Origin: Theropithecus gelada
Taxonomy: Eukaryota; Chordata; Mammalia; Primates; Cercopithecidae
DNA length: 64,000 nt
NCBI RefSeq assembly: GCF_003255815.1
Contig: NC_037681.1
Location: 83,209,578-83,273,577, forward strand
Direction: 5' to 3'
A program made the position numbers and the translations under genes. Positions 1-9,345 of the stretch are shown one piece after another. The notes under the pieces were generated by a model. That model ran no database searches. It worked only from the letters and a program-made list of their open reading frames with translations, and was not told the DNA's origin. Numbering within the stretch: the first letter of the stretch is position 1; every line of letters begins with the position of its first letter.

Positions 1-380
1 CCAAATCTCATGTTGAATTCTAATTCCCAGTGCTGGAGGTGGGGCCTGGTGGGAGGTATTTGGGTCATGGGGGTGGATTCCTCATGACTTGGTACTGTCT
101 TCATGATAGTGAATGGGTTCTCAAGATATCTGGTCATTTAAAAGTGAGCAGCACCCCTCTACTCTTTCTTTTGCTCTTGCTCTGGCCATGCGATATGCCT
201 GCTCCCTCTTCACCTTCCACCATGATTGTAAGCTTCCTCTGGCCTCTCTAGAAGTTGAGTGGATGCCAGCACCGTGCTTCCTGTACAGCCTGTAGAACTG
301 TGAACAATTAAACTTCTTTTCTTTATAAATTGTCCAGTCTCAGGTATTTCTTTATAGCAACGCAAGAACGGCCTAACACA
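1..380 (+). mobile_element. ERVL-MaLR solo LTR (MST type), cut by window start
   Basis: The sequence follows an MST-class MaLR LTR: the CCAAATCTCATGTTGAATTC head, the GGGGGTGGATTCCTCATGA block, CCACCATGATTGTAAG, an ATTAAA polyadenylation-type signal near 307, and a terminus resembling CTAATACA at 373-380. About 25 bases of the 5' end lie outside the window. No internal retroviral sequence follows, so it is a solo LTR or the right-hand LTR of an element whose body is outside. The short frames at 30-295 are chance readings within it. Confidence 0.88.
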
Positions 381-1160
381 CTCAGAACTTCTCTATGTAC
401 CTCACAAAATGGTTATAAGGCCTTCAACTCTTAATTTTTCTATTGTAAACACTGTTGATTATTCAGAATATTTACCTGATGCTGCAAAATTTGTGTGAAA
501 AGTCAAAGAATAAAAGTGTTCAATAAATCCCAAGGCAGAGGCTTTCATTTGACTGAGAACTCTTTCCATGGCCAGAAAATCAACAGCAGCAGCTTTCTGA
601 GCTCACCGGTGAAGTAATGGGATAATGGATTAGATTTTCAGAGCTTCCAGCAGAGCTTGTGGTCACATTTAGCTCCATTGCTCTACTTCCCTCATGATTC
701 TCTTTGCTTTTTCACAGTGGAACAGGGCCTGTTAGCAAGCAAGAAGTAGCTTTTAAGAAAAAGGTCACATTTTTTTAAAAAATGAAAGAAAAGAAAAAGG
801 TCACAGAAAAACACATACCTTGAAAAACTGATAGGAGTAGAAACTGGATATGGAGAAAGATGACAGAGTCCAAGAGAGCATCCAGGAAGCTTTTAAGATT
901 TGAGAGTGTTACATAGTATACCACTTTGAAATACTAGCTATTCAAATTAATAAAGCTATAGGAGTTTGTTGTGGAAGCCTAATTGCTTCAAGTCGTTGGT
1001 GCCACATCCAGAACAGCTACCATTTTAACTGGAAAATTGGTTTCTACAAAATGATCAACAGGTACAAATAAATGGATGATGCTCTATTGCAAGGGTAACA
1101 TGAAGATAGCCCTGAACATGCTACAGTGAGCTGCTGCATAAGACAGCTCTGAGAATTGAG
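381..1160. other. No gene or clear repeat recognised
   Basis: AT-rich DNA with A-rich patches (near 770-800). No long frame, no tandem array and no interspersed repeat could be recognised. Confidence 0.5.
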
Positions 1161-1164
1161 TGTC

Positions 1165-1365
1165 ATAATGTAGAGGAAAAAGCATAAGGTTTAGAATTAG
1201 ATGGCCTAGAGGAAAACCCAAGCTCTAATACTTGCTACTTGCCAAACAGGTCGCTCAGTTCTTCTGAACCTCAATAGCATCTTCTATAAAGTGAGGTGTT
1301 GTACCTCACACGGTTGTTAAAAGGTTCGGTGAAGAAAAATGCAGATGAAAGCACTTTTAAATTTT
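1165..1365 (+). repeat. MIR SINE fragment
   Basis: A diverged MIR-like core: a GGTTTAGAATTAGATGGCC segment, then a cysteine-tract-like TACTTGCTACTTGCCAAACAGG, then CTCAGTTCTTCTGAACCTCAATAGCATC and TAAAGTGAGG, in MIR order on the plus strand. Confidence 0.65.
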
Positions 1366-1522
1366 TTTCTAATGACGAGAGTAATACATGTTCAATGCAA
1401 GCAACTTACAAAGCAGAAAAATACTAAGAAAAATGCCAAAGAAGAACCCATAATCTTACCAATCAAGGAGAACATATAGTATTTCAATATGTCTTCTCAA
1501 TTATTTTATATGTATGGGTGTG

Positions 1523-1552
1523 TGCACGCACACACACACACACAAACACACT
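1523..1552. repeat. (CA)n microsatellite
   Basis: A short imperfect run of CA units follows a TG-rich stretch. It has one AA interruption. Confidence 0.8.
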
Positions 1553-1559
1553 TCTTTTT

Positions 1560-2245
1560 AAACAAAAATAGCATCTTGAATGTGCATACTATTTTTGTAG
1601 CCTGCATTTCTACTTAGCAATAATATACTGCAAAATATCTCCCATGCCAATAGTCTTCTACCACCATGTGCTTAGGAAAACACTTAAAACTGTAAATGGC
1701 CGTTCAAATATCAGTAGTTATTATGAAAATATGAATGAATATTCTCATTTCTCCCTCAATACACACCAAACCTGAAGCACCCAAAAAGTCCCCCTGCATC
1801 ATTTTATTGGCAATTTTCTAAATAAGCTATAAGGTGAACAGAATCCTTTTCTTCTGTCTTTTTTTGTTTCTTTCATGATCTTTTCTTTGTGATAACTAGG
1901 AAGAAAAAAGTTACAAAATGAGATTGCATGCCAGCATATTTTATTTTAAATGCCTTTGATTTTTTCTCTTCTAATTTGCTTTTCCAACGATGCATGGATT
2001 CTGTTGAGATGTGCTACATGTGTACCCTCATGCTTTCCGTTAACATAAGTTACAAATAATTACCCAGAAGTCTGGGCCCACTGCCCTTTTGTTTTCCATA
2101 TCCAAGGTCTTCTGCTCTCATGAAGAATACACACACTTTTTCTATGAACACAAGTAGAAAGTAAATTGCAACTCTGATTTGGAAGTAGCACAAAAATGAT
2201 GAGTGGGCAAGTTAATTTGGTATGAGGATGTTTTGCCCACCTCAA
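1560..2245. other. No gene or clear repeat recognised
   Basis: AT-rich sequence. The 61-codon minus-strand frame at 2060-2245 has no recognisable motif and is not called. Confidence 0.5.
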
Positions 2246-2249
2246 CTGA

Positions 2250-2395
2250 CCTGGATTGAGATTTGGAGATGTGGGAACTCATTCTGACTCTCATTATTCA
2301 TGCATCTTGAGCAAGCCACTCACCTTTCCTCAACCTTGGTTTCTTCATCTGTAAAATAGATAATCTCTGAACTTCTAAGATTTTAAGACCACATT
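2250..2395 (+). repeat. MIR SINE fragment
   Basis: It contains TTGAGCAAGCCACTCACCTTTCCTC and GTTTCTTCATCTGTAAAATAGATAAT, which are the MIR core and its following segment, on the plus strand. Divergence is high, as expected for an ancient SINE. Confidence 0.75.
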
Positions 2396-2990
2396 TGGAA
2401 AGTCAGGTGTGCATTCTCATGGAACACAGGAGATACAGTGGACAGATATGCCCCAGAAGAGCTCTAACCAGCTGCTTAAATAGTGAAAACTCCTGTGCCA
2501 CTTTAAAAAAAAAAAACTTTTAAAATGGTTTTATGTGCAAATAATGAACAGATGTTGTACCCATAAATTCTACTTTCCAAAAACAGGAGCTTTTTAAAAG
2601 AAAACCACATAATAACTTTTAAAAGGTTCTGGGATTCCTCTGCTTCTAGATCATTGCTAGGCTACAAAAATAAAGTTTATTCTACCAGGAATCATAAGTT
2701 AGAACTGAGTATTCTCCCAAGTGGAAATTCTAGAGTATAGTGTCACTCCAGGCAAAGATTATTCAGTTCTCATCCCCAACATCCGTAACTACCTATCAGA
2801 AGGGTTAAACCAGGTCAAAACAGTCTAGCATAATTAGGCTTCATCAAACAACATCATTATGCTCTTCTAAGATACAAATAAACCAAAACAGGCAATACTA
2901 AAATTAAAATAATATTTGACACTGTCATACAAATTGTTAGTTCCTTGTTGTATCCCCACCTTCCATAACATTAATAAAGGGAATATTTTA
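2396..2990. other. No gene or clear repeat recognised
   Basis: AT-rich sequence with A-runs near 2504-2516. Nothing was recognised. Its right edge may be the end of the pseudogene-derived 3' UTR described next. Confidence 0.4.
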
Positions 2991-3353
2991 CTGCAAAGAA
3001 TATTTTATTTTATACATCACTGGCCATGAATTTTTGCCATTAGTTATTATACAAATGCTGCCTAGTGCCATTATCCAAATGGCATAACCATTTTATATCC
3101 ACAATTCACTTCTATAGTTATAAGTAAAATTTTTATGATTTACATAAGTACATCTATCAGTGAAGATTTAACACTGAGATGCAATTAAACGTCCGTAATA
3201 TGTTATGTTTTGTAGATGGCAATGTAGGAAAGATATATTTTAATCACTTTTCATTTAAGTGAACTTATGTAAAAAATAAACTAATAATTTAGCAGTTCCA
3301 AGTCTGCAGAGGGCATTTTCAAATGTACATAAAAGAAATGGTTACAGAGATTT

Positions 3354-3837
3354 TTAAGAAGCATCTTCCCTGTCCACATCCTCTTGTAACTGCCGTGCCA
3401 TTTTCTCTTCTAACTGCTTCCCTTTGCCTGCAAGAGGGGCTCAGATAAGATGGATGTTTTGCTTGACTTCTTTGAACTTTCTGTAGTGCTTTATTTTTCT
3501 TTAATCTGTTCACTATAAATGTAGCTTGGCATTTCTGTTTGGTGTCTTCAACTCTCTTAATTGCAGCAATAGTTTTATTCCATAGCTCTCACTGGTATTT
3601 GATAGGTTCATTTCTATATTTTTCAAACTCAAATGAATTATCCACTGTAAGCTGTTTTCCAGCTGCTTTCCAGAATGCTTTGGTCCACCTAACTTTGTGA
3701 GGATTGCGCTTCTTTTTAAAGTTTTTATGACATTTAGAGTTACAAAATCTGAACACCTTGCAATCGTTCTGGATGAACATCATGCTGTGGACAGGGTAGA
3801 TGGACCCTGAACAGAAATAACACTTCTTGATACGCAT
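3354..3837 (-). pseudogene. RSL24D1: Processed pseudogene of RSL24D1 (ribosome biogenesis protein, L24 domain)
   Basis: The minus strand encodes a clear relative of RSL24D1 (RLP24), a nuclear/nucleolar 60S biogenesis factor that precedes ribosomal protein L24. Starting at the ATG at 3837-3835, the first 82 codons read as the zinc-binding L24-type domain: the CYFCSGSIYP motif, then the second cysteine pair in FRFCNSKCHKNFKKKRNP, then VRWTKAFWKAAGK and DNSFEFEKYRNEP. The reading then meets a TGA in place of the arginine codon after IKYQ. Further on, MNRLKKNKALQKVQ is followed by an apparent 8-nt deletion that shifts frame, and another arginine codon has become TGA. The frame-corrected end has a QEDVD..EDA-like tail and TAA at 3356-3354. 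The remnant is 484 nt against an expected 492 nt. No introns interrupt it, so it is a retrocopy. The source 3' UTR may continue to about 2990, where an AATAAA lies on the minus strand (3009-3004). No target duplication was resolved. Confidence 0.93.
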
Positions 3838-4185
3838 GTTGAACCCATGTGAGTCCCCACCAAACAAACGCCAAGCTTGAGAGCCCTATGCCGCTTATTA
3901 AATGTACTCCCACTGAAGCTTCCCAAGTGCTCTCACTCCCTAATCCCTCCCCCTTCAACTTCCCTGGCTTTCCCTCTGTATCCCCCATTCCTCTAAACTC
4001 CAGCAACTAAGGGGTTTCCAGCTGTCATCATACTGGTTGGTCAGTGTCCAACTATTTAACAGTTTTAAAATATTTTGAATATCACCCCGGATATAAGAAA
4101 CTCCTTTGCATCTCCACTGCACAATACATAGAAGCTAAATCCTTGTGACTAAACCGTCTGGGGCTCATAAATTTGGAGACTGTTT
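3838..4185. other. No gene or clear repeat recognised
   Basis: It contains a pyrimidine-rich patch (3930-4000). Part of it could be 5' UTR of the neighbouring pseudogene, but this could not be confirmed. Confidence 0.4.
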
Positions 4186-4312
4186 GAAATTGGCCATTTT
4201 TATGGAGGTTGCAGTGAACCGAGATTATGCAACTGCACTCCAGCCTGGATGACAAAAGCGAAACTCCATCTCCAAAAAAAAAAAAAAAAAAAAAAGAAAT
4301 TGGCCATTTTTA
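4186..4312 (+). mobile_element. 5'-truncated Alu with 17-bp target-site duplications
   Basis: Only the last third of an Alu is present (4203-4295): GGAGGTTGCAGTGAACCGAG, CACTCCAGCCTGG, and an A-tail of about 20. It is bracketed by perfect copies of GAAATTGGCCATTTTTA at 4186-4202 and 4296-4312. This shows an insertion by target-primed reverse transcription that was truncated at birth rather than eroded later. Confidence 0.95.
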
Positions 4313-4499
4313 CATGTAATAGGTGAAAGTAAAATGAAAAGCTTAACTGAACTTTATGAGTTTTATCGACAAGTATAAATCAGATATATTTATTTTTCTA
4401 TGTGTACAGGTGTTTTATTGTTTAAAAAATAAAGGGAATTTTTGAAAAAACTTTAGTTCTAGACTTTAAAATAACAGAACACATGAATGTATTCTCTTT

Positions 4500-4805
4500 T
4501 TTAAGCATTTTTATGGAGGTATAAGTCACATACCATAAAATTCATCCATTTAAAATATGCAATTCAATGATATGCAAAGAATTTTACAACTATCATTGCA
4601 ATCTAATTTTAGAATATTTTTATCCACCCCAAAAAGCATATATTCCTTAGCAGCCACTCCCTATTCCCTTCTGCCCTCAGCCTCTGGAAACCTCTAATCT
4701 ACTTTCTGTCTCTGTGGATTTGCCTACTCTGTGTATTTCATATAAATGGAGTCATACAATATGTCAATTTTGTGATTGGTTTCTTTCAGTTACCATATTG
4801 TATCA
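4500..4805 (-). mobile_element. L1M 3'-end fragment, antisense
   Basis: The stretch from TTTTTATGGAGGTATAAGTC through CATACCATAAAATTCATCC, TCTAATCTACTTTCTGTCTC and GGAGTCATACAATATG follows the antisense 3' UTR of mammalian-wide L1 elements. It is strongly diverged. Confidence 0.85.
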
Positions 4806-5150
4806 AGGTTATGAGTGCATTTTTGATATCTGATTCAAGTTGAAACCAGAAGCAATCTTGGGCAAAATTTGAAGGACACAGTGGTAACATTTGGTTTTGG
4901 TATCCTCTGACCTCTTCTTCTAGATCCAGCTCTACTCTACCCCCCAGGCCTTTCCTCCCCACATAGTTTCCCAATTTTGGTATTATCTCCTTCCCTACAA
5001 ACAAATCTCTTGTGAAATACCTGGACCTATGGAGATCTGTTTTATTTTAAAACTCCCTGAAAGTAAGGAAACATGAGCAGTAAGGACTCAATGTACTACT
5101 CTGCCCAATGGTAATTGCTTTAGAGGATAATTCCTTAATAGCAATAATAG
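4806..5150. other. No gene or clear repeat recognised
   Basis: Moderate GC content. The 72-codon minus frame (4786-5004) has no recognisable motif. Confidence 0.45.
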
Positions 5151-5154
5151 TTTT

Positions 5155-5405
5155 CATTTTGGAACCCTAACTAATGGCTGGGTTCTGCACTAAACACTTT
5201 GTAATACCTCATTCTTGGTAACTAGGAATTAGGTAATAGGTCACTCTTGCTAACCAGGCAGGTGTGTACTCGTATTTTCATTTCACAAGGAATATGGTAT
5301 GGATTCAGAGAAGTAACCCACCCAAGGCAACTCATTTATTAAATGGCAGAAGCAGGATGTCCATCAGGTGTATTTGATTTCATGGTCCATGCTCTTCATT
5401 GCTTC
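5155..5405 (-). repeat. MIR-like SINE fragment, antisense
   Basis: It contains CTGCACTAAACACTTTGTAATACCTC, TTTCATTTCACAAGGAA, AGAAGTAACCCACCCAAGGC and TAAATGGCAGAAGCAGGATG. This is the usual order of an antisense MIR. Divergence is high and the middle is poorly conserved. Confidence 0.6.
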
Positions 5406-5938
5406 ATTCACACAGCCCAAGACACAGGTTTTTCACATTTTAGTATATCTGAAATTGGGATGTTTCTTATAATTGATGATGTCTTATTATACTAGGCCTT
5501 GGTTTGTCTTTCTTAGCGGCATATAAAATAGTGGTGCGTCTTACAGTGGTTTGTATCTTTGATTTTGATAAAGGCTGGTACCAAACAATATTGACTTTCT
5601 AAAGGAATTAGCCTTTAGTAATGGAGTTTTAGGCATTAGAGACAGAGGTAAAAAGAGAGAAGGAGACAAGTTTTGAGGGGAAGCTCCTTCCTCAATGTAG
5701 CAATGTCTCACACATACAGATGCCTATCTACTTCTTCTGTGGATAAAAGTGACCTGGTAAGTGCTAACCTCATGATGCCTTAATCACAAACACTGCTCCT
5801 TTGAAATATCTAAGGTTTTACATTTCGGTATAGAGAGGTGATGGTCTTGCAACATCAGTTTACCATTGGAGTTATTCAAACAAATTGATTTTAATTGAAT
5901 TTAATTTTGAAAGCATCATGACATTCTTAAATGAGAGG
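5406..5938. other. No gene or clear repeat recognised
   Basis: No repeat family was recognised and there is no long frame. Confidence 0.45.
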
Positions 5939-6009
5939 GAGAGAAAAGGACTATCATTCACTCGCAATTATTTTTCTCATCCTTATTTTCTCTGTTTCTA
6001 ATAGCACAT
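5939..6009 (+). repeat. Direct repeat, left copy (about 70 bp)
   Basis: The block starting GAGAGAAAAGGACTAT matches 6835-6904 in the same orientation, with about ten differences over 71 positions. The family was not identified. Confidence 0.85.
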
Positions 6010-6318
6010 ATAGATGATAATGTTCCAACTCTAAAAAAGTTGAGGAATCATTGACCTACAGCAAAGTGACATTAGAATAGATTCATATTTTCAATGCCTC
6101 ATATATTTCTCCTCATGTATTTTCTTCTCACACTTTCTGCCCACATTTTTGAGAAAATGATTATAAATAAATACAAATTTTTGTGCCCAAACAGTTCCCC
6201 TCGCCACATTTTGCTTTCTGCTTTCTAGCTGGGCATTTGAAGTGTCCTTGTAAGAGCAGAATGTGAAGCAGAAGAAAAGAAGGAGGCAGGAGGGAGAGTG
6301 TACGTAAGTATTCACTGT

Positions 6319-6380
6319 AGTTTGGTCAGGTTGCACTCACTTGTGAAGGATAGAACAGGTGAGTACAACCTGACCAAGCT
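6319..6380. other. 22-bp stem-loop (inverted repeat)
   Basis: The left arm 6319-6340 pairs with the right arm 6359-6380: 20 Watson-Crick pairs, one T:G and one C:A, around an 18-nt loop. The right arm contains ACAACCTGACCAAGC. It lies outside the Alu that begins at 6488. Confidence 0.85.
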
Positions 6381-6487
6381 ATAAATCACAACTATTAGTT
6401 TTCCTGTCCTATATGGACATTCACCCAGCTGAGCTGGAGTCAGGGCTTTCATTTTCTGGAGCGATTCCAAATAGAAACTTAAAAGGA

Positions 6488-6750
6488 GGCCGGGCGCAGT
6501 GGCTCATGAGAGGCCCAGGCAGGTGGATCACCTGCGGTCAGGAGTCCCAGACCAGCCTGGCCAATATGGTGAAACCCTGTCTCTACCAAAAATACAAAAA
6601 TTAGCTGGGCAAGGTGGCATGTGCCTATAGTCCCAGCTACTGAGGCAGGAGAATCGCTTGAACCTGGGAAGCGGAGGTTGCAGTGAGCCAAGATAGCGCC
6701 ACTGCACTCCAGCCTGGGTGACAGAGACAGACTCTGTCTCAAAACAAAAG
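6488..6750 (+). mobile_element. Alu with internal deletion
   Basis: It begins GGCCGGGCGCAGTGGCTCAT and ends CTGTCTCAAAACAAAAG. About 22 bases of the left arm that normally read CTGTAATCCCAGCACTTTGG are missing, so the head jumps directly to GAGAGGCCCAGG. AACTTAAAA occurs on both sides (6476-6484 and 6752-6760) as a short target duplication. Confidence 0.93.
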
Positions 6751-6760
6751 GAACTTAAAA

Positions 6761-6834
6761 AAAGAGACAGAAAAAGAGGGGCAGGGAGGAAGGGAGATGG
6801 AGAAGAGGAGAAGGAGGAAAAGGAGAGGGAATGA
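6761..6834. repeat. GA-rich low-complexity tract
   Basis: Purine-rich DNA made of AGAG, GGAG and GGAA words. It joins the Alu tail to the right copy of the direct repeat. Confidence 0.85.
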
Positions 6835-6904
6835 GAGAGAAAAGGACTATGATTCACTTGCGATTATTTTTCTCATTCTTATATTCTTGTCTCTAACAAC
6901 ACAT
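6835..6904 (+). repeat. Direct repeat, right copy (about 70 bp)
   Basis: Second copy of 5939-6009, offset by 896 bp. It ends at ACAT just before L2-like sequence. Confidence 0.85.
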
Positions 6905-6905
6905 G

Positions 6906-7560
6906 TAATTCATTCAACAGGCTTATTTTCAATGCTAAGGGTCAGGCATTATACTGAAATCAGGTAACTCAAAGGAGACAGGGCAGATTCAGTTCTGCTG
7001 AATTGGCACTTTCAGTTTAGTGGAGACAACAGACAGCTGAAAAACGATTGTAAAAAATATATCATTACAAAATATGACAAGTTCTACAAAGATAAGAACA
7101 TAAGCATGAGCATAAACAACAAGGGGACCCAAAATAGCCTGGGAAGGCCTGCCTTCCCTGAGAAAGTGATATGTTGGGCTGAAAGTGAATGATGCGAAGA
7201 TATGGTCCTCTCTTCATGGGGAGAGAGGAATCGAGGAGGACCTCAGAGTGGGAGAGGTGGGTCTTGTTCAAGGAACCAGAGCCCAGAAGGGTCTCGGGAG
7301 GGCAAGGATGTTCTGAGAGGAGCTGGAGAACTGGGTCAGACCTGCAGGGCCTCGCAGGCCACAGGAAGGATTTCTCCTTTTATCTTGTGAGCATTGGGAA
7401 GCCGCTGAAGGGTTCTAAATGGAGATGGGGAGGGGGGTGGGGGTAACATGATCACACAGTACTTCTAACAGCTCTCTGTAGTTGCTGTCTGAGAGCGGAT
7501 TGAAGGATTGTTCATGAAGGTAAGGACGAGACGTGGATTCTTGCCCCACTTGCCCAGACA
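6906..7560 (-). mobile_element. L2-like LINE fragment, antisense
   Basis: It begins with ATTCATTCAACAGGC and continues in the order typical of an antisense L2 tail: GGCCTGCCTTCCCTGAGAAAG, GGGCCTCGCAGGCCACAGG and GGGAAGCCGCTGAAGGGTTC, then a block similar to GTAACATGATC. The 85- and 62-codon plus frames here are chance readings. Confidence 0.6.
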
Positions 7561-7779
7561 CGGGTTGACTGAGGCAATGCATTGACATTATCTAGTTCTT
7601 GGTTTCCTAATGAGGTTAATCGTGTCTGTTATACCTAGCTTACACAATTACTGTGAGATTCAAGTAAAGTGGTGGATAGAGAGGTGTTTTGAAGAAGCTC
7701 AAAGTGAGACACAAATACAAAAATTAATTTAGGATGGCAAAGCCCCACATAGCGAAGCTTCTGTGGTAATAATTACAAC

Positions 7780-7985
7780 AAAACAGCTACCACTTATTAA
7801 ACACATAGTTTGCAGTTAGTCCTCACAGTAACAATATGAGAACAGTATTATTGGGCCTAATTTAGAGCTGAGCAGACAGACTTAGTAAGTTAAACAATTT
7901 TCCCAAGGTCGCAGCTGCCGAGCATTAGAACCAGGATTCAAACCCAGCTGTGGCTGACTCTTAAACCACATCTCAAATCACTCTT
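7780..7985 (-). repeat. MIR SINE, antisense
   Basis: CCACTTATTAAACACATAG, AGTCCTCACAGTAACAATATGAG, AATTTTCCCAAGGTCGCAGC and AACCAGGATTCAAACCCAGC occur in antisense MIR order. Confidence 0.85.
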
Positions 7986-8330
7986 CTTACATCTTCAATG
8001 TTTTTCTCTTCATTGATCACGTTTATTGTGAGAACTACAGAAAGAATAAGTGCTTAAAATGGTAACTCATTTTACCCTCACATCCTGTTTATGAACGTTC
8101 CTTAGCTGGACAACTGGAACGATAGCAGATAAGAGCTGAATGTCAACAAGTAAGCAAGTCAAGCTCTTCACTGGACTTGAGAGAGACTGGATAATACTTT
8201 AGGAGTGAAAGAGCTGGTTATGATTATTCTGTGTTATTTACATGGCACCAAGGAAGTTTGATTAAATAAAAAAATTGTTTCATTTGAATGTGTTGGCAAA
8301 AATGCTGTCATCCAGACAAGTAGAACAGGA
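7986..8330. other. No gene or clear repeat recognised
   Basis: AT-rich unique-looking sequence without a notable frame. Confidence 0.45.
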
Positions 8331-8334
8331 CAGA

Positions 8335-8339
8335 TATGC

Positions 8340-8372
<33 letters not shown>

Positions 8373-8455
8373 TTCACAATGGAATTAGGATATATATTGT
8401 AAATACTAACTTGGAGATTATATATATATACACACATATATATGATATACATATC
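8335..8455. repeat. (TACACA)n and (TA)n/(CA)n simple-repeat cluster
   Basis: Four to five TACACA-type units at 8339-8370, then an AT-dinucleotide and CA patch at 8421-8450. The 74-codon minus frame (8234-8458) is a product of this repeat. Confidence 0.88.
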
Positions 8456-8507
8456 CACAGTGGAACTTGGCCTTGTATATATATCCGCAGTGGAATTGGG
8501 CCTGGTT
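8451..8507. repeat. 30-bp diverged tandem duplication
   Basis: ATATCCACAGTGGAACTTGG at 8451 recurs as ATATCCGCAGTGGAATTGGG at 8481. The period is 30 and the two units agree at most positions. A weaker third copy may lie at 8373-8395. Confidence 0.8.
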
Positions 8508-8509
8508 TC

Positions 8510-9180
8510 TGAGCTTTGAACTATTCATGAGCTTAAATTTACAGCAAAGGGTCAAATATCAGAAATTCTAAGTTGTCATATGCTCCTGCTTCCTTACACC
8601 AAACTAAGCCAGTTTTGATGAAAAAAAAAAATTGTATGATGTGGAGTGTAGATAAAAGAGCAAACAGACTTCTTTTAATAACATGAGATTTAGGAATTAA
8701 ACATAGCAGGCAGAAGATCCTGTAGGAATTTCAAGTGATATTTTATGACGGTTCACTAAAGGATGTTTTAAGCCTTGGTTTACATAGCATGCTACTTTAT
8801 ATAGCACTCTTTATTCTTGGGATCCCTGCAAGAGGAGATATTGTATTGATATAGATAATCATCTCCGCTTCCTTCCTATCTGGCCACGTGGGAAGGGAAT
8901 AAACAAAAATAATATCTAGCTTATAGGAGAAGTAGGAAAGAAGTTTTAGAAGAGTATAAAGGCCAATATAAAAAAGAAATGTGAGGTAGTGAATATTTTG
9001 AGTAGGACAATCTTATATAATGGATCTCCTAAAAGATAAATGCAAGTTGAAATGTTTTAACAGAACTGTCTAAGAATTACTAATGTTATGGCCTTTTCAA
9101 GGAAATATATACCCCATTTTATAAAATACCCAAGGGTTTTAGATTCATTTATCATTTACTCTTCTTTTAATCATATAATT
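8510..9180. other. No gene or clear repeat recognised
   Basis: AT-rich DNA with no recognised family. Confidence 0.45.
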
Positions 9181-9184
9181 AGTG

Positions 9185-9345
9185 GTTGTTCTATTCATTA
9201 CATATTTATGAAGCATATGCCAGAGACTTTGGGCATTTAAAAGCTACAAAAAGACAGAATTCTTGCCCTTGGCTGCTTAACATTTGGTTGGAGGGGCCAG
9301 ATATCTAATATGATTACAGGACAAAAGCAATACAACAGCTCAAAA
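9185..9345 (-). repeat. Possible L2 fragment, antisense
   Basis: CTATTCATTACATATTTATGAAGC, ATGCCAGAGACTTTGGGC and AAAAGACAGAATTCTTGCCC resemble the antisense L2 3' segment. They are heavily diverged. Confidence 0.45.
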
